The notes under the pieces are model-generated. The model worked only from the letters and a program-made list of their open reading frames with translations, made no database searches and was not told the origin of the DNA. Positions 14,201-26,400 of a stretch of DNA of 64,000 nt are shown here, piece by piece (positions within the stretch are counted from its first letter, which is position 1; every line of letters starts with the position of its first letter). The position numbers and the translations under genes were made by a program. The stretch comes from Hydractinia symbiolongicarpus (taxonomy: Eukaryota > Cnidaria > Hydrozoa > Anthoathecata > Hydractiniidae): the NCBI RefSeq assembly GCF_029227915.1, contig NC_079875.1, positions 11,713,001 to 11,777,000 on the forward strand, read 5' to 3'.

Positions 14201-17200
14201 ATTTTCTTGAAAAAAAGGTGTATCTACTTAAAATTTGACACTAGTTAAAAAAATTAATATTACATCATAAATTTGAAATAATTTGAAATGAGAGCATAAA
14301 AATAGTACTAGAATTTCTCTTCTTAGATTATCTCAATATCATGAGTTTGATGAAGCGTTCGTGTTCGTAAAGAAGTTTAAACTTGTTTGGGAAAAGTTTT
14401 CGTATTTGGAGCTGGATAAACCAACTGCTAAAATATCAGAAAAACATCTACAAAAACAATATATCACAGTTGAATCGACCAACGTAACAGCTGTAACCGA
14501 AAATGAAACCGTTGCGGTTACCAAGAAACCAAGAATTGAAGAAGCCACAATTGATAGGTAGATTTTTGTTTTTGTTGGTGGTGTTGTTGTCGTCGTTGTT
14601 GTTGTTTTTGCCGTCATTATTGTCGCCGTCGTCGTTTTTGTTTTTATTGTTGTTGTTGTTGTTGTTGTTGTTGTTCATGACGTCGTTGTTGTTGTTGTCG
14701 TTGTTTAACATTCGCATTTAATATTTACCACTCAATTTAATCTTATCATTAGTTTGGCAAATAAATAAAAATTTATAATTTCTCTGATATCAGTCTTTTT
14801 CAATGATTGTTAGGATATTTGACCCCAAAATGAAGCTCGCGATACAAAGGGCCCGTTTTTTTCTAATAACTTGTTTCAATAAATTAAATAGTGCATGTGA
14901 AGGAGAGCTATCAGCAGTTGTAAGGGGAAAATGCTAACTTTTTGTTGACAATTAGAAGAACAAAAAAAAATGCAGATATAGATATTTCAAAAAAATGCTT
15001 GCATTAATTTTATTTTCGCATCATTTTTATTTGTGAGAAATTATTTTTTCTTCGCATGCTATTGATTTATATCAAGTAACTGTAAAAAGAATCACATATT
15101 TTGATTTTTTAAGGATCCTGCGACTGACGCGTATTGGTGAAGCTTACGTAATGTGTTTTAAAAACTAACCACACCCATTTTCTAGATTTTTCGCACAAGT
15201 GAAAAAGCTATGTTAAAATTTGTGCGAATTATGTAGAAGTAGAGCAATATTGAGTTACTGAGTATTTGAAATTTTATTTTAGCCAAAAAAGTATTGTTAC
15301 TGGTACGGTTATTGCTCGAGAATTTAAAAGGTCCCAGCATCTTAGTTATGATGTCGAACTTCACCATGACAACATGGTATATATACCCAGTATTGGTCGA
15401 ATACATCCAACATCAATCATCCAATCGAATCAAAGCTTTTATCCCCTAACAACATCTGTGTTGATACTTCGTGTATTGGAGCACGAATCAAAAGAGAAAC
15501 TTTCGATTTATTTTGACTCAAATAAATTGCGATATCCGTTGGCTCTTCTTCCAGGTGCTCTTATTAAAATAACAAATGTTAATAAAGTTACCAGTAAAAG
15601 GGGTAGCGTTTATTATAAGGTGAATCTTAGCTCTGCGTTGGAGATCCTTACCTACCCTCCATCCACCTTTAAAAGTTTAGGAGATTTGATACATCAGAGA
15701 GAGGAAGAGGCTGACGTTGAAATGGAAAAAACGATGGTTATTTCATGTTACCAAAACACGAATTTAAATTTAAATCACCGTAGCAACGGCGTGTTTTTGA
15801 TCATCGGCAGGATCAGTTTGGTTCATTCTGTGCATGGGAGATGGAAATGTATGGAATGTTTCAAACATATTCAAGAAAATGTTTGTTCTCCTGGCTGTCG
15901 AGGACGAAGGACATTTGCACTTGAACTGAGGTAAAGTTATGTTCTTGTTTTGTAAATCAGTAAAGTTTTTCGGTTTCACAGCCTGATATCGATTTCCCCA
16001 GTTTTTGTATGTAGTTCTAGAAGAGAAAAGCTAGTGTAGATCGTTTTTTAAACAGGAAAAAATATAAATTTCGTGGAAACAGATTTTAGCGAATTTTCGT
16101 GAAATTGAAAAAAATCGCGAAAGTTGCGAAAAGTAATTCGCTTAAGGTAACTCTTGGATTTCTAGACCTAATTCCCGTGTAATTAAAGCGGAAAATTGAA
16201 GCTCTCCACAGCGGCCACCTTTTATTAGCGGACAAAAATCGATGACACTAACGCTTATTATAGTATCGACTGTAAGTCTAAAGAATTTTGACTTAGTTTA
16301 GACGTCGTAACCAGTGTCAATTTGTCAGTGAATCAAGTGCAGCGCCACCGAACTGAAGGTATTCGCTCTTTGCAGGGATTATAGTTACGATTTTCATTGA
16401 TTTATAGCTATTGAAAAGTAGGGTGAGCTATGGTAGTAGCGGAATGGTGAATGGGCGGAAAAAGTTGAAACAAAATTGACATATACGCGCAATATTTGCC
16501 AACATGGTAAGCGCACAAAAAGGGAATCTATTAATTACTTTTTTGTTGCACAACTTGCGCACAACACTTAGTAAACTTAAGGCAGGTTTTTATTTAATAA
16601 ATATAGATAAAACAATTTGAGCAATTGTCACACAACAGTTTTCCGACAATTGCTGTTACCACTTCAATGGAAATACGTGTTGTACGTCAAATGACACAAG
16701 AGATGTTGTTTAAAAAGTATTGTAAAGATAGAATTTCTTTTATCTGCACTGCATTTGCACAACAATAACTGAAAACCAACCTTTAACTGTTGTTACGCGT
16801 GCAAGACAATGTTTTTTAATGATGAATATTTTTTGTGTGAAAGCATCAACGTAGATCGCTTTCTGTTGTTACCAGATGCACTATAGCATAAAGAAAGATT
16901 TAGTAAGATAAAAATACACTGTACAGAAAGATGTTAAATGTTTTAGTTACCTAGTTGTTTGTGCTATTATTCCTGTGCTGATTGCATGTAAGCTGGTTAT
17001 TTACAAAAAAATTTTACTTTGCATGATATATCAAATTACAGCCCTTGACATCTCTTTGGTGAGGTTAAATTGACTCGCTGCTTGTCACAATGTCTACACA
17101 TATCTATATTTATAATTCCTGTTGTTTATCTCTCTCTCTCTCTGCGTTAATTCATATTCGTGCAATGGATACACAATATAATGCGATATTTAAAGGACGG

Positions 17201-17397
17201 GCAACCCTGTGGATTTATCCACGGTCTACCGGCTAGTCTTATATGGGTTATTTCGTGCTGACAATACATGACATGTGTACGGCAGCCGAAACACGGGTTA
17301 AGCTACGGGGTATAAGGAACGGGCAACCCTGCGGATTTATCACTTCGTGTTAGGTGGATATAAGGAACAGGCTAAAAACACGTTGTCTGTCTCTGCG

Positions 17398-17436
<39 letters not shown>

Positions 17437-20400
17437 ACATTTATTCGGGTTCCATTATACAATGGTTCTTATCCCTATAATAACATAATAATAACAACAA
17501 TAAGAATAAAAAGTTTAGAATAAAAATGATACAAGAAGCATGGAGATCTAGGTTTCAATAAGAGTTGTAGATTTAGGTTTTGTTAAATGGTTGTTGATAG
17601 ATTAAATAGAGGAAAGGCATAGGTTATAGTTGTATATCGGCGGAAGGTCTCCTTTGACTCTAAAAGACTTCGTTAGAGATAAAATTTTATAGCTGTGCTA
17701 CGGGTACACGAAATGCAATATATAATCTGTTGATTTCCCCACATTGAAATGTCTAGTGTTAACCAGAAATGAAAAAATCGCTACTTCAAAACACTAGACT
17801 GGTATAATAGCATTGAACCTGGCTATAATGGTTGTTTTTGTAAGTGCAATCTTGCCTACAACCGTTTTTCTTTAAAGAAAATATCCAACAAATTGTAACG
17901 CATTTTGTAAATACAGTCCTCAGTTTTACTGTGCCAACATGGTGCCGACTTTTCGACTTCCTCTTTAAATTTATTTTTTGATTGCATAGTTTCACTTCTT
18001 ATCACCTTCAAGATCTATTTTTTATTTCTATTTCAGTTTAAGATAGCACCGTTGCTTTTTTTTGTTCGAAGAGTTTTGGTGTATAAAACCTATGAATAAA
18101 TTATTTACGTCTTGTACGAAATAGATGGTTGCGAGATTATAAATTAATTTTTTTAAAAAATTAAAATTTATCCCACGAAATTATTTATGATTGCATTAAG
18201 TTTTTTTGTGGCTTGTCTTTTGCGATAAACATTTTTACATCTACGCGCTCGCTGAAGTGTTTTGAGAAATAAATTTCCTGCGAAAAATTCCATCGTTTCA
18301 ACAATCTGCAACGCAGAACAAAGCTTTTTTCAATATCAAGGTAAGAGTAAATATTGTTTTTTTTTATATTTACTGTTTATATTTATTATTATTTTGGCAA
18401 GTTTGTGTGTGTGTTTGTTTTGTTTTTTGTTTGTTACAAGCGTGCAGTTTTTAAAAACTGCGGCAATACCGTGTTCGTATATTTATTGCTTGGTGTAAAT
18501 AGTATCGTACAAAAGAGTAAGTACTTCAAAATTGTCGCAATGTAACGGGTGCGTTACAATTTTCTTTGTACCCTCTGGCGTAAAACTTAATTTATGTTCA
18601 AAAATTTATAAACCTTCTTGATACTTTGTTAAAAGTTTTATATTTTGTTCATGTTTTTATCATGACGTAAAAATAATGTCATTCTTTTTATGCATTTTAA
18701 ATCTTTTGGCAAAATAATAGGTTGCTGCAAAAACAAATTTATATGAAAAGTAAAGCTGCGCTTATTAACAAAAATGTCGTTTATCCCAAGTTGGCTATTC
18801 TTTTTTGTGATAATTCAATTTTTTTATTGTGTATACGACAGTGTTCAAAGAAGAAACGATTTATTTATATGTTATAATTTGCTGTGTGTTTTACAAGCAA
18901 ATAAATATCTTAATATCTCAAATATCAAACTAAAGTTTGATAAAAAGAAATGTACAAGTTTTTTACACGCAATACGAACAAGTAGGAATATTTGTTTAAA
19001 ATTAAATTTTTTCTTTGATTATTTAAAGATTTTACTTAAAACGGTATAATAAGTTTTGAAGTTGCGGTATCACATAATTTCAACGCATGCTGTCCAACTT
19101 TATTGTTTTCGTATGCATGGACACTTAAGTCTGGTTTCCATAAGAGCTAAAAGTCGTTGAGCCAGCTGTACATCAATTGTTTATTAGTTAGCGGCCAAGA
19201 GCTACGATTTTAATAGAGATATATTTTGTATAAGAAAATGATTTAGCCATATCGTACTTAGTGTTGTAAAAATAAAATATTTTTTTTGTTTTTGCAACAG
19301 TTTTGCTCCCGAATTAGTTTCGTATGGAAACCAAGCTGACCGAGCTTGTCTTTGGTAATATGTTCGAAAAATATTCAATAGAAGATATTCGATTCATATC
19401 GCTATAATCGTTGTATTGAAGTGAAATAAAATCTACATGTAATTAAATAGCTATTTAATTTTGACACAACACATAATTAATTGTACGTGATTTTGTAAAG
19501 ACAATTTGTTCTATTGCTACTCTGTGATTATAGTTTGTACACTTTTTCGCTTTTGCTGCGACGGCTGTGTTTAAACACGTATCCGTTTGAAAATGTGTCC
19601 AAGAAAAGATTTGGACATATTTTGTAGAAAAGCATGACAAGGCTCGGTTGTGCTTGTGTCTGTTGCCGTCGACGTCGACATTGTTGTTGTTATTTTCACA
19701 TTGACGTTGTTGTTATGTGGTTGTTGTGATCGCTGTTGTTGTTGTTGTTGTTGTTGTTGGTATTGTTGTTGTTGCCGTCGACGTCGATATTGTTGTTGTT
19801 ATTTTCACATTGACGTTGTTGTTATGTGGTTGTTGTGATTGCTGTTGTTGTTGTTGTTGTTGGTATTGTTGTTGTTGCCGTATTTGTCGACGTTGTTGTC
19901 TTCAATTTTACATTGACGTTGTTGTTATGTGATCGTTGTGACCGCTGTTGTTGTTGTTACCGTCGTGGTCTTGTTCAACGTTGTTGTTGTTGTGTAATTG
20001 ATGTAATGCATCGATACTTGCTCAGAATTGTATTTACACGTATAAATTCATGTTTTTTGTATAAAAAGTTGTAAATAAATGTTTAATAAATTGTTATGTC
20101 TTTTATTTTGTATTTTCGTAGGGTTGTAGTGAAACTATATTTTAAATTTTCTGTTTAGTGGGCCACTTCATCAGTAAATCAAAATCTCAAAAGATGACTA
20201 CAACGTATGTCACTCTAAGTGAAGCCAAGAAGAATGCAAAAATTGATCCCAATTTCGATTTAATTTTGGACGATGATTTGGCGCAAAACAAGTGGCCTAA
20301 ACAACTTGATGAGCATAAAACGAAAGAAAAACAGTCACTGATGGCGCAGACCGTAGATCAAAAACTGTTCAACAAACTCAAGCAATTGAAAACAGAAAAA

Positions 20401-23400
20401 GCAGGTTGGACCATCGCGAGAGCTATCAACACCGGAGTGTGCTATCCGACGTCGTTCATGGGCTGTCATGCCGGTGATTTGGAGTCGTACTCAGTATACA
20501 AAGAACTATTTCACCCTGTCATCGAGAAATACCACAAGGGTTACAAACTGGATGGATCTATGAAACACGTGACCGATATGGATGTTTCGAAGATCACCAT
20601 AGATTTGTCTGAGTCAGCAAAAGCTAAGATCATTTCCACGCGCATTCGATGCGCACGTAACATTGCTGCGTTCCCTTTGAATCCTGGTGCTTCGAAGGAA
20701 AATCGGATTGCCATTGCAGACCTGATGGAAAAAGTGTTTCATGATATTTCTTCTAGTGATGATCCAAATTTGCAAGATTTGGGCGGTACTTTTTACCGCC
20801 ATACAACCATGACGCCCGAAGAAACACAACAACTTGTTGACGATCACTTTTTGTTCAGAGGAAAAGACAAAATGCAGGCTGCGTCGGGATATCACCAGTA
20901 CTGGCCTGAAGGTCGGGGAATCTTCTGTTCGAAGGACAAAACATTTCTTTTGTGGATTAACGAAGGAGATCATTTACGTATTATTAGCATGGAGAAGGGT
21001 GGTGACGTGAAGAGAGTGTTCGAACGCCTCGCACGTGGAGCAAAAGCAATCGAGGAGGGTTTAAAGAAAATCACGCAGAAGGAAGATGTTTTCATGTCTG
21101 ATCCTATGTTAGGTATGGTGACATGTTGTCCAACAAATTTGGGGACAGGCATGAGAGGTTCTGTGCATATACTAGTACCAAAGTTAATCAAATCGATGGG
21201 TTTTGAAAAAATTGACGAACTAGCTCGTACTATGAATTGCCAGGCTCGTGGAAGCACCGGAGAGCACTCAGAAGTTATCGACCGCATCGATGTTTCGAAC
21301 TGGAGACGTCTTGGATTCCCGGAGTATGTTTTGGTTCAAGATATGATTACATTTGCGAACAAGTTAGCTGAAATGGAGGACAGCTGTGCAAATAACTAAT
21401 TATTGTCATCTATTTAAAAATTCTAACGGTGTAAAAAACCCCGCTCTTAGCATCAAAAGGACACAATTTATAGAGTATTTTTGTATTGGATTATATACAT
21501 TTCTAACTTGCACATTTTCAATTTATACACCCAATTATGTTGTTTTCTTGTTTTGCTAGTCTCCAAGATCTTTATTGAACACCATGGATCTTTCTACTAA
21601 CATGGTTCTCCCATTCTTCAAAATTATAATGCTAAACTGTTGAAAGATTTTGTTAGTTATTTTAGCAAATTGTGCTTGTAATGCTACCAAATGCTTAAGT
21701 ACAGAGAAACATCAGACACCATCGGGACCTTATGATAGCTAAGTGTCCGCTATGGAGTGGTGTCGGCTACATTGAGTTTTTCCCCATTTAAAAACCTGCT
21801 TTAGAGGGTGTTAGGGTAAAGTAAAGTCGAAATCGAAGGACTAGATTAGGGTGAATAAAGAGTCAAAGATATATGCCATCTTTCATTCAAAAAAAACAAA
21901 AACAGACATATGTCTTAGTGGAGAAAATTTAATGTAAAACATTATTTTAAATAATATATATTTAATTGACCCATTACTGGGCGTGTTTGCTATATAGAGG
22001 TCGCTTCTAAGGGTTAATGTAAATCGGGACCTTGAAATATAGATGGCCCTATACGCTATAAAATGTTCGCTACAATATGAGAGTTTAACCGTCATTTTGT
22101 CAGTTTCTGAGAAATGTATCCGCTGTAGAGAGGTCCGCTATAAGGTTTCACTGAATTTTTTCGAATTTTTTTCTTAGTTTACTACCGATGCCCGGAACAT
22201 GTTAAATCAAAGGAGGAAAATTAGAACTTAAAGATTATATGCGAATATATAAGGACAAAGCAAAAAATGTGCACAGCTTTCTTGATTAAACAAGTCGCGT
22301 AACCAATCACAATTATTTCCCTCAAATGAAAAGGGAGACGCTTGCTTTGGAGTAGCCAGGAGAGGCAGCATAATGTTTTACCATAGGGAAAACGGGATAG
22401 TGAAGGTGGGACAAATTGCGCCAGATCGCAAACTACTTTCCTGTGTTAAGAATACTAATCTTTTCTTACGTGATTACTATATAGAAATCCTTTGTTTTAG
22501 TGCGAATGCCCTCACTCGCCTAAACGAATATAGTTAATTCTATTACTAATTAAGAGGGTTAGATGGACTACGCAACTTTGTGCTCATCGGGTTTGCTAGG
22601 AGAAGTTGTTTTGTGTTAATTGGTGGATTTAAAGGATGTGCTCTGACACATTCGATCGCGTCTAAGCTTTCGAATGAGAGAAACTGAATTTGATACCTTT
22701 GAAGAAAGCTTAGTTACCAGTACGAAGTCTTTGAAATTAAATTTGCGTAAATCTAGATGCGCGAAATTAAATGCGCGAAATTAAATGCGCGAAAAAGAGA
22801 TTTACGGAATTCAAATTCACGCGGTTATTACAAAAATTTCTAAGTATTTTTTGCTTCTTGCTTAAATATCCACCTAGTACCACTTTTTTCATTCTTGATG
22901 CAAGAACTACACTTCTAAAGCACCCTAATCCCCTTAGTATACTTGTAAACTGTTCAAAAACATCCTAGTCCCTTTGGTACACTTCTAAACTGTTCAAAAG
23001 CATTCTAATCCCCTTCGTACACTTCTAAACTGATCAAAAGCATTTTAATCCCCTGAGTACACTTCTAAACTATTCAAAAGCACACCCTAATCCCCTTAGT
23101 ACGCTTTTCGCGCTTTAATCTCCTTACACTTATTTTATGAATATTGGCTTCAACAGAATTCTTTAAATTCAAAAGAATTTAAAGAAAAGATTTAAGTCAC
23201 AATAAAGAATCTTGCTAGACTACGGAACTGTTCACGTTCTCAAAACAATGTTAAAACAACACCCTCTTCATCTTCATTTTATTTTTATTTTTTATTTTCC
23301 TTAATCTTTATTTTTTTTCTTCGCCATATTTATATTCACTTTTTCTTAGAAAATTTTGATACTGGAATTAGAGAAAGTCTTTTTTATAAAACACGTGGAG

Positions 23401-26400
23401 GTTGCAACGTATTGGATGAATTTTTAACTATACCAGTATTTCTTTTTGCAAATAAATAAATTAATACGAACGGTAAATGAAAGCGAGGCTATTCCTGTAT
23501 GAATGTAAACAAACATGGCGGAAAAGGTTTGAAGTCGGGGTCAACAGTGTACTTGAATGCATTGCATTCCAGAGTAAAAAAAACACCACCCCCACAACCC
23601 ACACGCCAGGTTAGCCAGCATACAAAAAGTTATCTCTTTTGTTCCCAAAATAACTTGATATGAAAATCCACTTAGCAAGTACAATAAATTATTTTTCCTC
23701 TGCGTCAGCTGACACACTTAGTAGGATGTAAAGTATAAATTCAAAAAATATATAAGAAAATATATTGTGTTGGCATGGTAACGGAGTCTTGCTGTTGGGA
23801 AATACTACAGAAATAAGGATATTGCTAACATGGTATGACGTCATACAAAGAAAATGTTGCTTAATTACTTACCGGTTGCTATGGCAATGTTACTCACATG
23901 TTTTACTTGATATATCAATAGAATTGTTTCATGTAATTGGAACACGTTGCGTTAAGTATGGGTGGGCGAAGTATGTGATGTGCCACAGAAATATATTCTC
24001 AGTTCGTTTTTTTCTCCGGAAATTTATTTTTTATTCTGGGTAACGAGATTAAATATTGTAGAAAAATTACACAACTATTATATGTCACACAGTGTATTTA
24101 ATCACCAAGGCTCAGCCTGTTTAATATAACTCGTTAAGTCGAACTATTTTTTTCGGTTACCGGGAGTTAACTGTATCTCGAAACCAATAAGGATTTTTTA
24201 AGTATTATTACACTTTTCAGCACAAATTATTCTTCGGATTAAAAATTACCGATAAATCTATGTGAGTTGGCGTCGATGAAGCTTTTTGAGCGCTTATCAG
24301 TCATCCCTTCACCTAAAAGTTAGTGCAAAATTATGCGCAAATAAAAAACGATGTACGGAATTAAAATTCACGCAGTTACTACAAAAATTCTAATGCTTTT
24401 TTTTTCTTGCTTAAATATGCACCTAGTACCACTTTTTGCATTCTTCAAAAATGATGCAAGAAGTACACTTCAAAAGCACCCTAATCCCCTTAGTACACTT
24501 CTAAACTATTTAAAAGCACCCTAATCCCCTTAGTACACATCTAATCTGTTTAAAAGCATCCTAATCTCTTAAGTACACTTCTAAACTGTTCAAAACCACC
24601 CTAATCTCTTAAGTACACTTCCAAACTGTTCAAATACACCCTAATCCCCTTAGTACACATCTAATCTGTTTAAAAGCACCCTAAACTTCTTAGTACACTT
24701 CCAAACTGTTCAAATACACCCTAATCCCCTTGTTACACTTCTAACTGTTTAAAAGCACCCTTATTTTCTCAGTAGCTACACTTCATTTATCATTTCAGCC
24801 TGTCTATTTTAATTTATTTCACGTCAGCAAAAATTGCTGACCTGAAATACCACGTACCCGCTCTGCCACGACAAACTTGTTTCGCGTGGGCAATTTTTAT
24901 TTAATTTTTGTATTTGTAAGTTCAAGTTACACCTATCTTAAATAAAAACCATGTCGGCAAAAACTTGCCGACAAATTTTGTTAATACGTCGGTATTTGTC
25001 TCAGTAACTACCGAGTTCCGACGAGAATTAGGAAAGCTGCAAGGAAACTGATATTTGAATTTCGCCACAATGTCAACACGTAATACGTCTAATAATTTCA
25101 CATTAGTATGGTGATGGGTGTTATTATATTGTTAACCCATGCCTTTATTGTTTTGAAATATATATTATGTTGTGTAACTATTATTTTTGTTGTCATGGTG
25201 ATTGATTATCCGTCATTTATATTTCAGCCAGTACCATTTTGCGGTAGTGATGTTTCCGTTATGTTGTTGTTGTCGTCATTTGTGTGGCAGTCGCCGTCCT
25301 CATTTTCGTTGACGTCATAGTATTTGTCGTTCTTATTGTTGTTACCGTTGTTGTCGTTGTTATTGTTGTTGTTGTTGTTGCCCCACCCTCCACCGCTGTT
25401 GTCAGAGTTGGCCATCTTGTTTTTTTCTTGCCATTCCGGTTTAAAAGTTCAAAAGTCGTTCTTTTATTCTTTTAGTTGACAAGTTTTGTTTGTTGTAAAT
25501 ACTTTTGTTCTCTGTTTCTTGATGTATTTCTCGAGATTGTGTATTTAATATTTTTAAATAAAAACGCCCAATTTGGCACCATGCCTATGTTGTGAGATAT
25601 TTGCTGTTTCGATATTTTTATTTGTATATGTAAGCTTTCAGAATACGTGCTTCGATCAGTTTTTTGTTTTATTTTCTCATGTTTTCGACGCTCGTTTTGC
25701 GTACTTTTGTGCATTGTGGTTTTGGTACATTACATTTATTTTGTTTATAGACCTTCAATTCTCTGAAAAATATGTTATTTATTAAAAACAACTTATAAGG
25801 CATATTCATTTTTATGATGCTAAAACTGTATTCACAAGCACACCCTTATTAAATTTCTGTAGATTGGGCGGCTTCTTCTTGACCCAGATAAAGTTTTAGT
25901 ACAAAACGAGCTTTTCTTCCAGGTCTAAACTACGCCCTATATCACCCACCCAACCACTATTCTGAAGATTTTTTAATCCCTACCCCATTTTCTTTTATTA
26001 ATAGTCGTATTCTGTCTGTCCACGATTAAAAAGAGTCCTGCTACAGACGTACAAAATACCACGTGCGATATATTTTATCGACTTCGTTGCGACGGGACTC
26101 ATGAATTTCTTCACGGGTTAAGCCTTTATAATAAGGGCCGTCTTCTGTCTCGCTCGCTCGCTCGCTACGGGTACACAAAATAGCAAGTACGGCGACGCAT
26201 CGACGACGTACGACGGGCTAACGGCTAGTTAGAATAAAATATGATTATAATTAGGCGACGGTGTTAATTGATAATTTCTGTTTAACATGAGGCGATAATA
26301 AGAGGTCTTGCATTACTTTATAGAAAATACCATAATTGAGTTCAATCAAAATTATCAAAACGTGAAGAAAGTGGGTGGGGTTGAGGGTATGTTTTGTTGA

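Noticed and set aside
14339-14721. Overlapping ORFs with poly-Leu, poly-Asn or poly-Thr
   Set aside because: They are readings of the GTT/GTC triplet repeat in other frames. Only the CTC1 exon 14327-14557 is real here.
18774-19049. 91-codon ORF starting MSFIPSWLFFFVIIQFF that looks like a signal peptide
   Set aside because: T-rich intronic DNA readily encodes Phe/Ile/Leu runs. No homologue is recognised and nothing marks it as a gene.
22797-24790. CRISPR array, suggested by regular 39-40-bp repeats
   Set aside because: The units are contiguous and degenerate without unique spacers, and the genome is animal. They are minisatellites.
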